DNA of 64,000 bases, from NCBI RefSeq assembly GCF_000143535.2, contig NC_037316.1, positions 2,046,001-2,110,000 on the forward strand, written 5' to 3'. The notes under the pieces are model-generated. The model saw only the letters and a list, made by a program, of their open reading frames with translations, made no database searches and was not told the origin of the DNA. The position numbers and the translations under genes were made by a program. This DNA is from Botrytis cinerea B05.10 (taxonomy: Eukaryota > Ascomycota > Leotiomycetes > Helotiales > Sclerotiniaceae). Positions 37,037 to 49,006 of this stretch are shown here, one piece after another (positions within the stretch are counted from its first letter, which is position 1; every line of letters begins with the position of its first letter).

Positions 37037-37776
37037 TAGATGGTTCTGAGTGGAGAAATTAGATTGTATATTTGTATTGATGCTTTTGCGCGGTTTGGCA
37101 TATTTGCAGGAGCAAGGGAATTGGCTGGCTGACTTGTGGATAGTTTGGAGTTCTGCTGTCCATATATGGTTTTTTGTAGATCGCAATGAAAAGTTATTTG
37201 ATTTTCCAGCCGCCGTGCATTGAATTGAACATTCAACTCATTCATACATACTTATTAATATCTTCCTCAAGCACAATGATGATGGGACCATACTAAACAA
37301 TCCCGTTTAAAAGAGACTAGTCCAATTAGCCAGCGATGATGACTAATATAAAAGGATAATGATCACAAATCGTATGTCGAAATATAAGCACGATCAAACT
37401 ATTCTCTGACTAAACTGTATCATTTTATATCAAAAGAAACAGGCAACGAAATGCTCAGGTTGTTGAGGTAAGCACATCCAATGAAGAATGCTTGATGAAA
37501 TGGAAGGTCAGTCTCCATCTCGGATACGGAGTTTCAAAACGAGCCTAAACTCCGCTTGATAATTGAAAAGACCTCAAATCGATGTGTTATTGTTCGAATA
37601 TTCAACAACTTCTCATTCCAAGCAACTCCAATATCTTCTTCTCAATCTCCGTACGATAGGAGACATCAGTTATCAAATTCCGAAACCATTTCTCTTCCCC
37701 ATCTTTGTACGTTCGTGTATACTTCACTCGCCCTCCTAATTGGTGCAACGACTTGCCGGTTCGTAGTGCTCAGAAA
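37037..37776. other. Intergenic region upstream of Zn2Cys6 regulator
   Basis: About 740 bases containing the midasin 3' end and the regulator promoter. No repeat or RNA gene was recognised. Confidence 0.45.
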
Positions 37777-40371
37777 ATGGAGGCGTCTCCTGTGCAGAAC
37801 AGTGTCACGCCGAAGATATCGAGACATGGAAAATCTTGTGTCAATTGTGCGAAAGCCAAGGTTAAATGCGTAGAAAAGAATGGTGTTGCTTCTTGTGAAA
37901 GGTATGTAGAATCTAATCACGTGATTCTATCCCGCTTCTATGGTCTTGGGATTGCTAGTGGATTCCCTTCTGTGTGTACCAATTCTGTCTATGTTTGTCA
38001 GAACGTCGAGTCAATATGTCGATTCTCAAATATGGAAACTGGATCATCTGTTGTTGTTTTGGATATGGTAGTATTGAAATGAAAGATTTGCAGCCTTTGA
38101 ACAGCACAACATTTTTAAAATTCTTGTATTGATTTGGAAAGGGTGTGATACTTTTTAATCTAGTGTCTTTTTTTTCTCTCGGGCCTTACATGAATAGACT
38201 AGTTAAGAAACAAACTGATGCTCTCCAGATGCCATCGACTCGCGAAGGATTGCCAACCGATCACCAGAACAAAGAGGCGGAAGCCGGCGAAGAAAACCGC
38301 AGCTGCGAGAACTGCCGAGCTCGAGCAGAAGCTTGATGGGCTAGTTTCATTATTGACTGCAGCCACTCAAGATCAGAATACTCCCCATTCTTCAACGGTC
38401 TCAAATCATAGTGTGTCATCGGACCCTAGGAGTGAAACTCAATGTTTCGAGTATCAGACTGGATCAAATGTTGGTAATCCGCCTGTAAGAGGACTTGCAG
38501 CGCTCGACATAAAACTTTCCACCAATAGCTCTTACAGTTTGAATTCTATCCCCGTTGATCCGCCTCTACCAGGGCCAGCGAGTGAAAGACCTCTTCGTGA
38601 TACTAGTGGTGATTATTGCGCTACCGATATACCAACGGCAATACCACCCGTGTCTCTAATTCCATCTGGCCTAGAATTGTCTCCGGCAGAAGAAGAGAAT
38701 GCACTACATTGCTTTCGAACTAATTCGATAAAATACCTTCCATTCATGGTCATATCATCAGATACAAATGTCCTCGAATTCAAGAAAGAAAATCCATTTT
38801 GGTGGCTGGCTATTGTAATGGCTACAACAAAGAGGACCTCAAAACAAATAGCATTGGGGATGCATATTCGTCAGCTTTTAGGTCAAAAACTGCTCATTTC
38901 CGGCGAGCGCAATCTTGATCTTCTGTGGGGATTATTAACTTATATTGCATGGTATGTGAGCTAAACTTTATAGTTGAGGGTTTGATATTAATACTGAGTA
39001 GGAGCCAGTGTCATTACCAACAGAGACCAGTAGTAAGTCATCTTTATTTCTATACAGAACCTTTACAGTATGAAATACTCTCTAACCCATTGTTTTTTAG
39101 TGGAGTAGTATGATTCAGCTTGCTATAGGAATAGTATTTGATCTCGGATTAAACAAAACTCCACCGAAAGAGGCACCTTATTTGCTCTTGAACTTCGATG
39201 CCCGAGGATGTCCGAAACCGTTTATACATGTTGTTGGATCGCAACAAGAAAAAAGAGCTTTACTTTGCTTATACTCTCTAAGCTCCAGGTACGTCACTTC
39301 GATGTGGTTTGTGGGGCGTGTCTGATTTTGTTTAGCTTTTCGTTATATGTCCAAAAGATTGAGACTCTTCGATGGACACCGTACGCAGACGAATGTTTGA
39401 AGACACTCTCGGAAAATCCTGAGTCTCTCCACGATATTTTAATGACTCAGATTGTCCGCTTGCAACTTATTCAGGAGCGTGTGAAGGACTCTCCGTGGTA
39501 CGACACAACAGGCGATGGGAGTACTGCTTTCAAAGCACCTACTATTTTCTATCTAAAGGCCTTGAAAAATCAAATGGAAACTTTCAGACAACAAATTCCG
39601 AATGAAGTTCGAGAAAACTGTATGTGAATGAATGAAAGTTATTCATGCATGATTAATAGTCACTAATCACACATAGGTACTTTTCTGATGCATCTTTACA
39701 ATACTGAACTAACGATCCACGAAGTCACTCTCTCCAAAGAGTACCTTGCTGACATTCCGGATTCCCAACGCTTGGAATCCCTTTGCATTTGTTTTCAATC
39801 TGTAAAATCATGGTTTGAACTTTATTTTTCAACGCCATGTAGGGATCACACATCATTTACTTTCCCAATCTACACACATATGGCGCATTGCATGGTGGCT
39901 CTCTATCGTCTATCAGTATTCGAAGATCCACAATGGGATATCCAACTTGTGCGTCAACAACTCGATCTCTCGCTCATTCTAGGTCAAATTATAAAGACAT
40001 GGGAAAATGTCAAAGTTGAAGCTGGACTGGATGCTGGATTGGCTAAGGTAGAAGATGCTGATATTTATACTTCTAATTCGAAGAGAATCGGATTGGTCAA
40101 GACTTGGTGGGATGCCAAAGTAGCAGGGGAAGCTTCGAGTAATGCGTCAAGTAACAAGTTTGCAAATGCAAATGCAAATGGGAGTGAGAACGGAAACGGA
40201 AATATGGGTACGGAACCCATATCTCACACTCAAGGTCAAACACTCGAGCCCCCAACATTCAATATGGACATGGGACAGGACCTGTGGGATGATGGATGGT
40301 GGCAGGATGTTTTTGGTACCTGGGGGAATCAGTTTGATATTATGAGTGCACCGGCTCCAGTCCAATTTTAG
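37777..40371 (+). CDS. Zn2Cys6 transcription factor
   Basis: Six exons (37777-37901, 38229-38951, 39002-39032, 39101-39288, 39336-39619, 39677-40371) give 681 residues in consistent phase. The binuclear zinc cluster spans the first junction: SCVNCAKAKVKC, then SCERCHRLAKDC after the 327-nt intron. It is followed by a basic linker (RTKRRKPAKK) and a short heptad coil (TAELEQKLDGLVSLL). A fungal-TF middle-homology-type region follows (LLWGLLTYIAW, IQLAIGIVFDLGLNK, then an SSSFSLYVQK/LRWTPY segment). The C-terminus is Asn/Gly- and acidic-rich, a possible activation region. Such proteins bind CGG half-sites as dimers in the nucleus. It lies 905 bases upstream of a co-directional MFS pump, so it may control it. 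Exon 3 is only 31 nt. Confidence 0.87.
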
Positions 40372-41276
40372 ACATGACGCCGAGGATAGCGAATTATTTT
40401 TAGACGTTCCAGGAATTTTGAAAGCAAAGGGTAGGTACATGTAATATAGAATAGCATTTGAACGAAGTCCAAAAACTGGACTAGAGGGATCGAGCTTCTC
40501 ATCTCAACCTGCATGTACTTTGTAATATCTAGATAAAAAAAAAACCATCAACAAAATATCTCGAGAGAACAGATAAACCCCAATGAAGCGTTTTCTATAT
40601 TCTGGAATTTTGTAAAACTATACGACAGAGAAGGTATGAGCATCTAACTAAGTATCAAACACCTCAGATGTCGACATAATTAACGACTCCACCCACCAAC
40701 CGAGAACTAAACGTCCATTCAATCTGCATTCAATACGCCTATCAACGAGCCATTCTAATCCTAGGTAACCATAATGATATAGATACCTCAAATTCCAATC
40801 CATCCCATCTATAAATTAAAAAAAGCGCTATTCCCTACCAAACACATGATCGCTTACACAAAAACAAAAGCACAGCATCGGAGTTTCCCCTGAAAAATCA
40901 AAACTCGGCTCGGGAATTTTCTTTTCCAAAATTCCCGATGCATCTCAGATTTTGAAGTTTCGTCTTACATGTTGTAATGTTATAAATACGTATAGAATGG
41001 CCGCTTGTTGAACTCTATCTTTTTTGGTTCCTCGGGATTTTATTCGTCTGTTTGCTTGGGATTCGACTGTTGCTGTTATTATTCTTCAACTGGGTTATCA
41101 TTCTCGTTTTTTTTGGGTGTATATACACAGTTGATTCGCATCATCGGTTATCAATCACCTTTAAATCTCTCCGGATCGTCAGCATATAAACATATACATA
41201 CACAGATCATATCAGTCATTCCTATCTATATCTATAAGATAAGCAAGCAACATCAAATTCCGCCTTAACGCACACC
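40372..41276. promoter_or_regulatory. MFS pump promoter region with inverted repeats
   Basis: About 900 bases. A perfect 10-bp inverted repeat (CGGGAATTTT, 7-nt spacer, AAAATTCCCG) lies at 40911-40937, about 340 bases before the pump start. A smaller one (GAGTTT/AAACTC, 14-nt spacer) lies just upstream at 40881-40906. No other feature was recognised. Confidence 0.6.
40911..40937. promoter_or_regulatory. Candidate Zn2Cys6 operator, CGG-N21-CCG inverted repeat
   Basis: Arms CGGGAATTTT and AAAATTCCCG match perfectly around CTTTTCC. The outer CGG and CCG triplets have the orientation used by many Zn2Cys6 dimers. The spacing is longer than in the best-known sites, so the whole arm, or a hairpin, may matter instead. 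Confidence 0.4.
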
Positions 41277-43693
41277 ATGTCTCCTAGCAAAGGCTCAGAA
41301 AACGTCTCTGGAGAGAATTCAAATTCCCACACTACATCTAGCGAGCCCGACATTCGCAAGCCATCAAATACGATTTCGAATGTAGCCGAGAAGAATATAG
41401 ACTCGGAGAAAGAGGAAAGTGCAATTACGGAGTCTTCTTTGAGAAATGAAGATGTTTCTTTGGGAAAAGTGCATGATGTGGATAGAGTGGATAAAGTAAA
41501 TGGAAAAGAAGATGGTAAAGAAGAGGAAAATCATGAATATATCTCTGGATATAAGATTTTTGTAGTCATAACTGCGATTACACTTACGACGTTTTTGGCG
41601 CTGTTGGATACGACGATTGTTGCTACCGTGAGTATCTTTTTCTTTCTCTGGTTCATGAGGGGGGTGTATGCTCCATCTTGAGGTTTGCGTTGGAGTCATA
41701 TTAAGATCTGGCGTTGTTCGGTGGCTGAGTAGCTATCCTATGGTTGGGAATGATATTTTAATTGGAGTCGGGATGGTAATGCTCATTGATGAGGAAGTTT
41801 GCTTCATCCCAGGATTCAACAATATGACTTACATATAGAAATATCCGATACAAGAAACAAACAGGACAAACACTAATCCAACACAACACAACTACAGGCC
41901 ATCCCCCTTATAACAAACCACTTCCACTCCCTCTCGGACGTAGGCTGGTACGGAAGCGCCTACCTCATCACCAACTGTTCGCTACAACCGCTCTCAGGAA
42001 AACTCTACACATATTTCCGTTCCAAATATGTATTCCTCTCCTTTTTCTTCCTTTTCGAATTCGGTTCTTTATTATGTGGAACGGCCGTTTCGTCGAAGAT
42101 GTTGATTGTTGGACGAGCGGTTGCGGGGATGGGCTCGGCGGGCTTGATGAATGGCGCGATTACGATTTTAACGCATTCGGTGCCGATAGAGAAGAGGCCG
42201 GTTTATTTAGGATTTATGATTTCGACCTCCCAGTTGGCGTTGGCGGTAGGCCCGTTGATTGGAGGCGCGCTGACGCAGTATGCTAGTTGGAGATGGTGTG
42301 AGTTTGGTGTTTATATTTCTTGTTTTCTGGGGTTTTCCGTGGCGGAATATGTCGCCTCCTTCATTTGCTGTCTTGAGTTCTCATTTGAGATTATTCTCTC
42401 AAGATTATTTTTCAAGGTTCAATTTGAAACCAAGAAGACGATTACTTTCATTTTGTATCTTAAAGATGAAAGTCCCCCAGTGGCTGATAATCCTAGGCTT
42501 CTATATCAATCTTCCATGCGGCTTCCTCGTCAGTCTTCTTCTCCTCTCCATCACCATCCCAGAGCGTCTCCACCCCGCCGCCCTAACTCTCACCCCTCTC
42601 CAACGAATCCAACACCTCGATCTCCTAGGCTTCTCTCTCTTTGCTCCCACTGCCATTCAATTACTTCTCGCTCTAGAATGGGGTGGGACAACGTATCCTT
42701 GGTCATCTTCTCACATAATCGGACTTTTCATCGGATCGTTCTTCAATTTTCTTCTTTTCCTCTACCGCGAATATCGCGCGGGAGATGAAGCTATGGTTCC
42801 TTTATCCCTTGTGAGAAATACTGTCGTGTGGACGTGTTGCTGCACGAACTTTTTGTTTATGGCGGGTATGTTGACGTTGAGCTATTACTTGCCGATTTAT
42901 TTTCAGGGGGTAAGGGGTGTACAACCGACGATGAGTGGAGTATATACTTTACCGGGGATTTTATCACAGATGTTCTTTGCGATTATCTCTGGGTTTGCTG
43001 GTATGTTTCTCTTCGCTTCTCTGAGATTGAGAATGGAATTGGTGATTTGACATTTCTGCAGTGCAAAAGATAGGTTATTACCTTCCATTCAGTATCGTGG
43101 GTGGATGTTTCGCCGCAATAGGATATGGGTTGATATCCACCTATACCCCATCCACTCCGGCATCGAAATGGATCGGCTATCAAATCATCGGTGGAATCGG
43201 GCGTGGTCTATCTATGCAAATGGTATTTCGAATCCTCTCCCCTATCGCCTCCCCTATCACCTCCAGCTCTCCCGCTAACAAAACGTAGGTCATAATAGCC
43301 ATCCAAAACAACCTCACCGGGACCAAAATCGTCATCGCACAAACCCTCGTGATATTTTTCCAATACCTCGGCGGAGCACTCTGTCTTACCTTCGCATCTA
43401 CAATCTTCACCGCGAAACTCAAATCCGGATTGCGAACATATGCGCCAACAGTAAATTCGCAACTGGTGATCGAGGCCGGCGCAACGGCATATCGTGATGT
43501 AATACCGAAGGATCAGGTGACGAATGTGGTGACGGCATATAGTTTAGCGATCAATCATTGTTTTTACTTGGCGGCGGGGTTGGCGGCGGGCGTCATGTTG
43601 TTTGTGTGGGGAATGGGGTGGAAGAAGATTGGGACAAAGAGTGACGGGAAGAATGTGGAGGCGGGGCAGGAAGGCGGAGGAGCGGAAGCTTGA
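41277..43693 (+). CDS. MFS transporter, DHA2-like 14-TM drug/toxin efflux pump
   Basis: Exons 41277-41627, 41898-42297, 42497-43000, 43062-43222 and 43289-43693 encode 606 residues. A ~90-residue polar acidic N-terminus precedes the first membrane helix ([19 protein letters not shown]). Family motifs follow: [28 protein letters not shown], and [11 protein letters not shown] before [14 protein letters not shown]. Later blocks ([26 protein letters not shown]) fit the 14-TM DHA2 group, with relatives in fungal secondary-metabolite clusters and azole or toxin resistance. It acts as a proton antiporter, probably at the plasma membrane. No biosynthetic core gene is present nearby, so its cargo is unknown. 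Intron 2 is 199 nt; its GTGAGT donor at 42298 restores the frame. Confidence 0.88.
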
Positions 43694-44606
43694 AGGAATG
43701 GGCTGTGATGCATTTGAAAATTGGAGGATTCCTGGAGGATAAATGTCGGTTTTCTTTTCAACACACAAATACCTTCTTGTATTTCGATCACATAGGAATA
43801 GATTTAATGATTCTCCCACCATACTCGAATCCTGATAACTTGCAGATACGTATTTTTGCCATGATGATATTCACATTTCAATCCAAAACACCCAGAAATC
43901 GATAAACCTTGAATTTGCAAGGACCTTTTCAATGCAAAGTATCGTCCTTAGATACGCGATACCATCTCGTGCATACATCATAAGCAAGCAACCATCTATC
44001 GACCGACCTCACGATTCCAACGCATAAACACATGCAGCAAGGCCAAAGAACTGCTTAGCTACTCGGTCCCATCTTCTACAACACCAGCGCCAATAAACAT
44101 CACCACACAACCCATCCGCAGCGCTCCCAACCACCCCCCCCAACATGCAGCGAGCATCCCTCCCCCATGCAACCACCAGCCCCATCACACGACCTGCGCA
44201 TCCGCGATCCGACTTCTGAATCACACATTAGAATTTCCCCGCAACTCTTTGATTATTTTGGCTTTTCCACTTCCATGCGTGCATGTTCCTCTCCATCATA
44301 CTGCAGTCGTGCATCCACGTCATCGATTTCTTTCTGTGCTGCTTGCGTTATAGTCCGGGTGTTTCTGTCTATCTTTCTATCTATCTATCCCTATTCATCT
44401 CACCCATCAACACATCAACACATCAATCTATCAATCCATCAATTTCGATCTTGATTCAAGTCGTTGCGCATACAGACAGCAGACAGACAGACAGACACAC
44501 AAGAAACGCCACCCCGCCAGAAGATCCAACTACCGACAATCAAGACAAGATAAGATAAGCATCGCACCTGTCCAGTCACCTCGATATCTCCTCTCCTCCC
44601 GAGAAA
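43694..44606. other. Intergenic region with simple repeats
   Basis: About 910 bases between the pump and the two-TM protein gene. It contains TCTA and CATCAA microsatellite-like runs (44369-44450) and a CAGA run (44472-44498), which probably lie in the promoter or 5' leader of the next gene. No other feature. Confidence 0.5.
44369..44498. repeat. Compound simple-sequence repeats (TCTA, CATCAA, CAGA)
   Basis: Imperfect TCTA repeats near 44371-44392, ATCAACAC/ATCAATC repeats near 44405-44445 and ACAG repeats at 44475-44493 lie within 130 bases. Confidence 0.8.
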
Positions 44607-45621
44607 ATGTTCGAGGCACGCCTGGAGAGGAAAGAGCGTGTAAAGCCACAAAGCTTGGGAGTAGCCTCGGATTCAAAAAGAAGTGATGATATGGTTCTTG
44701 ACACATCGGGATTGTTTCCTATCAAGGTTCGTTGGATTTCTGGTTTATCTATTATTGTTGTTGTTATTGTTTTTGTTATGGGTGGACCGCACGTGGATGT
44801 CACGTTTTGTTTGTTTATTTTCGTCTGGGAATTGCTGTGCTGGAATTTGGAGGGATAGTGAGGAGAAGAAGGTTTCATTGGGAATGGGAATTCAAGAGTT
44901 TCGAAAAGCTCGCGGTGATTTGAAAGGAAAGGGATGATGCTGTTGATACATGAGAGATCGAGTTGTCTCTATCTATTATCACACAGCAAAAAGGCTTCCA
45001 TCCACAACGACATCGAAACACCAAACCACTCAAAATCAAAACCCCCTACTTTTCCAGTTCCGACAAACAGCAAACAACAATTTTTGAAAATTCATTCTCG
45101 TCAGCCGATGCAAAACCTATAAATATATATATATATATATACTAACCCTACCCCACAAACAGGAACCCTTTTTCGTCACCGCAAAATTCTGGAAACGATT
45201 CTCCGTCTACGCCTCTGTAATCCTCTCGGTAGCCTCTCTCGTCATATCCTCCATCGCCTCTCTAAAGCCCACTACTGCAGCCGACATGAAAGGTCCATCA
45301 CTCTTTCTCTCCCTCTTTTCTCCCTCCCCCCTCTTTTCCCCTCTCCCATAAACCCGACTAACCACTCCTCCAGCTCTAATAGTAACCAGCATAATCATCA
45401 ACGCACTCTCGGTCACACTTTCCGCACTCACGTCTCTCGACTGGCAAAGCCAAGCGACGACGGATCGCCAATTCGCACAGATGCTGAGTCAGATAAGTCA
45501 TGTGCATGATGGGAAGGAAGGGGGGAGGATTGTGGTTTTGGGACGCGAGAGGGAGAGAGAGGAGGAGGAGAGGATGATGAGGGAGAGAGGAGTGAGTATG
45601 GGAATTGGGAGAGCGTTGTGA
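44607..45621 (+). CDS. Small two-TM membrane protein, hypothetical
   Basis: Exons 44607-44726, 45163-45292 and 45374-45621 are in phase and give 165 residues. The first intron is unusually long for this window (436 nt) and ends in an ideal branch site (ACTAAC) and CAG. Two hydrophobic helices are visible, FSVYASVILSVASLVISSIASL and ALIVTSIIINALSVTLSALTSL, separated by a short polar loop. A Ser/Gln-rich and then Arg/Glu-rich cytosolic-type tail follows. An AT dinucleotide run lies in intron 1. I do not recognise the family. Its position downstream of the pump is the only clue. Confidence 0.65.
45119..45142. repeat. AT dinucleotide repeat
   Basis: About ten TA units inside the first intron of the two-TM protein gene. 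Confidence 0.85.
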
Positions 45622-46090
45622 GGTTTTGCCGGCGTTTGTGATGTGAATAGGACGGGCGTTGGGTAGGGAATGAGGGGTGGGATGTATGGATTCTCAAGTG
45701 TTCTGGTTGTGTTTAGAGGAAGATACAGAGAGGCATTATCTCCATTTTCAACTTCGCTGGAAATGGAGATTGGGAGTGGGCGCCTTGATAACGAAAGATT
45801 GATAGACAAGACGTGTATATTTTTGGCGTTGAAGCTAATAGCTTGCTGGTATGCTGGGATAATGGATGGCTAGGCTAGATTGCATTGAGGGATTGCGAAC
45901 ATGTATAACTATATACCCCGTTTTTTTTTCTTCCGCATATGTATTAATTAATAATTCACAACCCTAAATTCATGATACAATCCAATATATGGAATAATAA
46001 AAAATGGTTTAGAAATATGCATTTTATTTCAACCTCATCTCGTACACATTATCGACGCTCTACTTAATTTTTTATGCAATACCTAGGTAA
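45622..46090. other. Intergenic region between convergent genes
   Basis: About 470 bases holding the 3' ends of the two-TM protein and NOC3 genes. No further feature was seen. Confidence 0.5.
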
Positions 46091-48118
46091 TCATCTCAAA
46101 CCAATCACATTCTTCTCCACCACTTTCATACCATCTCTAACCGCAGGACAATAATGCAGTCTTAACAATTCTCCTTCCCAGATTGTGCTCGCCATTGGAT
46201 TACTTCCTTCTACTTCAGTACTACATCCATCGAACATTCCATCACCCTTTCTCTCTTCTGTATTCCAGAGACTCTTCACCTTGGTCTCGTGAATCTTGGC
46301 AACTTTGCCCAACAAAGCCATCATTGCGGTAGCCGACTTCTCGGGCAGTTGGAGAGAGCATGTCATGAGTTGTTTAGTGAAAGCCGCGATTCTGAGAGGT
46401 GGGACTGCGCGGGCAGCAAGGGGCGGTAAGAGAACGGAGGAGAGCGAGCGAAGGAGAAGAACGGTGGTGGTTTGGATGTTGACTTTGTTGTCGGTTGTTG
46501 AGGGGGCGTTTGGATCTGGTAGATGGAGGGATTTGGAGGAGAGTTCGATGTCAGGGTTGAGAGATAGGGCGTGGAGAGTGCGGTAAAGATGAGTGATGAA
46601 GAAACTCAAATCTAAGCTTAACGATGCTTGAGCTTTATGGGCGTCTTGGCCTTCTAGAAGTGCGAATGCGGTGATGATACAGAGGAGAGATTCACGGGTG
46701 AGATTGCGAGAGGTTTCCGAGTCCTCATCTTCTGCTTCAGTTTCCTCAAGATCATCTCCTGTCTCGGCATGACCAATAAGATCTTTAAGCGCTTCTAGAA
46801 GATCACCGAAGAAATCTTGATTGATGAGATGGGCGTATCGAGCCAAACCCTCAAGTACGGCACCCATGAGAGATGGTGATCGAACTTTAAGAATGCGGAA
46901 ATATGTCACAAACACTAGTTTCAAGGTTTCTGACTGCATCCTCTCGCGATCTTCGTGGCTGACCGTTGCGTCTGCTTGAACCATCTCCTTTTCAACTGCT
47001 TTTCGTTCCTTCATCAATTTTCGCTCCTTTTTGGTGCGGAATACTCTCTTTTCCTTGAGTTTCTTGCCCCCGAAACTGTCTTCCTCATGATCGACATGAT
47101 TCGTTGATGCCTTTCCAGAGAATTCTGATAATAATCTCAAATGTAGGAAGGTATTCAATACACTTTCGTCGACTCTGTATCCTCTCCCTTTCATCATTCT
47201 CGTTAAAATGTTCACCGCATCCAGAGATGAGGTTCCATCATCATCATTCTTGAACAACGTTTCGATAGTCTCTCGACACTTGACAAATTCGGCATCCACC
47301 TTTCTCGTACTGAGCTTCCCTACCAATATCTTCAATAGATCTGATCTGAAATTGAAATGAGGTACAGCTTCTAACAATGCGCATGCACAAGAAATGGCAA
47401 CCGTAGAAAGACCTGCGCCGCCATCACTCGTGTTGTGAGATTTTCCAGAAGTTGCGAGCCTGCCCAATTCCTTGACATATCCTTGATATCCTCCCACAAG
47501 AGCCTGCTCGTACGCCCTCAACTTTCGCACCTCCTTCGAAACCTTCTCTTCCATATTATCTTCTGATAAAGGTCGTATCCGATATCCTGGAATAACATCC
47601 TTATAAACAGCCAATTGCGTAGCCAATGCCAATTTCTTGATCGTAATGTTGTGCGATTTTCCAAATTCTGCTATGGCTCTAAATGCTCCTACGTTTTCTT
47701 CTGGATCTTCATTTAACATCAATGCTATACGAGCCAATTCCTCCTTTGCTTCGAGAATCTGCTGTCGTATCGGCACGGAAGGCTTTTTCTCGACCTTCTC
47801 TTCGGGCTCCTCATCCTCCTCAACATCATCCGCACCAATCCATTCTAAATCACTTTCCTCCTCGTTAACTTCCACTGGCGCTTCTACTTGTTCAACCAAT
47901 CCTTCCTTGGTCTTAATTGGCAATCTTGTACTTTCTTTCTTCTCCTTCTTTCCTTTGCGCGGTCTCATTTCGTAATCCTGTTCTAAATTCCATTTCGAAG
48001 CCGTCTTGAAAAACGCATTCGGATTTGGCGCATTCTCCAAAGTCGACGGAGTCGAATCTTCTCCCTCAGTTGGCGGAGGTGTAAGCTTGCGCCTCTTGAC
48101 TGCTGGTACTTTTGCCAT
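46091..48118 (-). CDS. NOC3: NOC3, nucleolar complex protein 3 (60S biogenesis, replication licensing)
   Basis: A single exon of 675 residues starting MAKVPAVKRRKLTPPPTEG. The N-terminal ~110 residues are charged and low-complexity with basic nuclear-signal-like stretches. Then comes the conserved NOC3 core (IRQQILEAKEELARIALMLNEDP...LALATQLAVYKDVIPGYRIRPL). A CBF/MAK21-type helical repeat region makes up the rest. The length matches fungal NOC3. The protein pairs with NOC2 to escort pre-60S particles from nucleolus to nucleoplasm, and in yeast also helps load MCM at origins. It is divergent from NIP7, with 265 bases between the starts. Confidence 0.93.
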   Translation of the reverse strand: MAKVPAVKRRKLTPPPTEGEDSTPSTLENAPNPNAFFKTASKWNLEQDYEMRPRKGKKEKKESTRLPIKTKEGLVEQVEAPVEVNEEESDLEWIGADDVEEDEEPEEKVEKKPSVPIRQQILEAKEELARIALMLNEDPEENVGAFRAIAEFGKSHNITIKKLALATQLAVYKDVIPGYRIRPLSEDNMEEKVSKEVRKLRAYEQALVGGYQGYVKELGRLATSGKSHNTSDGGAGLSTVAISCACALLEAVPHFNFRSDLLKILVGKLSTRKVDAEFVKCRETIETLFKNDDDGTSSLDAVNILTRMMKGRGYRVDESVLNTFLHLRLLSEFSGKASTNHVDHEEDSFGGKKLKEKRVFRTKKERKLMKERKAVEKEMVQADATVSHEDRERMQSETLKLVFVTYFRILKVRSPSLMGAVLEGLARYAHLINQDFFGDLLEALKDLIGHAETGDDLEETEAEDEDSETSRNLTRESLLCIITAFALLEGQDAHKAQASLSLDLSFFITHLYRTLHALSLNPDIELSSKSLHLPDPNAPSTTDNKVNIQTTTVLLLRSLSSVLLPPLAARAVPPLRIAAFTKQLMTCSLQLPEKSATAMMALLGKVAKIHETKVKSLWNTEERKGDGMFDGCSTEVEGSNPMASTIWEGELLRLHYCPAVRDGMKVVEKNVIGLR

Positions 48119-48383
48119 CTTTAATTATGTCGCAAAAAAACCAATCGATGATAGAAGATTGTTATGAAAGTTATCGTTCGAAAAAAAGTTCCTACAAGGG
48201 TTCTGTAGAAAATATTCTGAAGCGGGCACGAAGCGGCCGCTCGCTCACCAGCCAAAAAAAAAAGTTTCCAGCCTTATCAGTAGGCCCGCCAAAAAAAATT
48301 CATAGGAACTCTGCAATCTAGAGCTTCAACTTCCATCTCGCAAACTTCACAAACAATTATTATCCCAACACCACAATCCCAAG
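48119..48383. promoter_or_regulatory. Divergent NOC3/NIP7 promoter with A-tract-GTT motifs
   Basis: Only 265 bases separate the two start codons. A-runs recur: A7 at 48134-48140, A7-GTT at 48181-48190, A10-GTTT at 48254-48267 and A8-TT at 48291-48300. The A-tract-GTT form is shared with the midasin/bL12m promoter. Confidence 0.5.
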
Positions 48384-49006
48384 ATGCGTCCTCTCACCGA
48401 ACCAGAAACTCAAACTCTCTTCGCCAAGTTGGCAGGCTATACGGGAAACTCATTGAAGAATCTGATCGCGCCGTTGGACAACACCCCAAATGCTGATCGA
48501 TATGTCTTCCGAGTCCAACAATCAAGATGTTATTATGTACGATTATCGCTCGCAAACCTTGCGACTTCTATCTCTAGAGACAAGTTGTTGTCATTAGGAA
48601 TCTGTCTTGGTATGTATTCCAATTCTACCATTGCAAAAGCGTCACGTCTAACATAACCCTCGCAGGAAAATTCACAAAATCAGGCAAATTCCGCATTCAC
48701 ATCACCGCACTCCCTATCCTCGCCGAACACGCCCGCTACAAGGTCTGGGTCAAAGCCAATGGAGAAATGCCATTCCTCTACGGCGGTCACATTGTGAAAG
48801 CGCATGTTGGAAGATGGTCGGAAGATTGTCCCGAGCATCAGGGTGTTGTTGTTTACAGTATGAACGATACACCATTGGGGTTTGGGGTTACGGCGAGAAG
48901 CACACAGGAGGCTAGAAGATTGGATCCTACCGGTATTGTTTGTTTCAGACAAGCGGATGCTGGAGAGTATTTGAGAGATGAGGATACGCTTTTTGCGACT
49001 TCTTAG
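48384..49006 (+). CDS. NIP7: NIP7, 60S subunit biogenesis protein with PUA domain
   Basis: Exons 48384-48609 and 48666-49006 encode 188 residues, close to the usual 180. The start MRPLTEPETQTLFAKLAGY and the blocks LGKFTKSGKFRIHITALP, KANGEMPFLYGGHIVKAHVGR and VVYSMNDTPLGFGV are diagnostic. The N-terminal domain is followed by an RNA-binding PUA domain from about residue 95. NIP7 joins early pre-60S particles and is needed for 27S pre-rRNA processing in the nucleolus, near Nop8 and Rrp43 in yeast. Confidence 0.96.
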
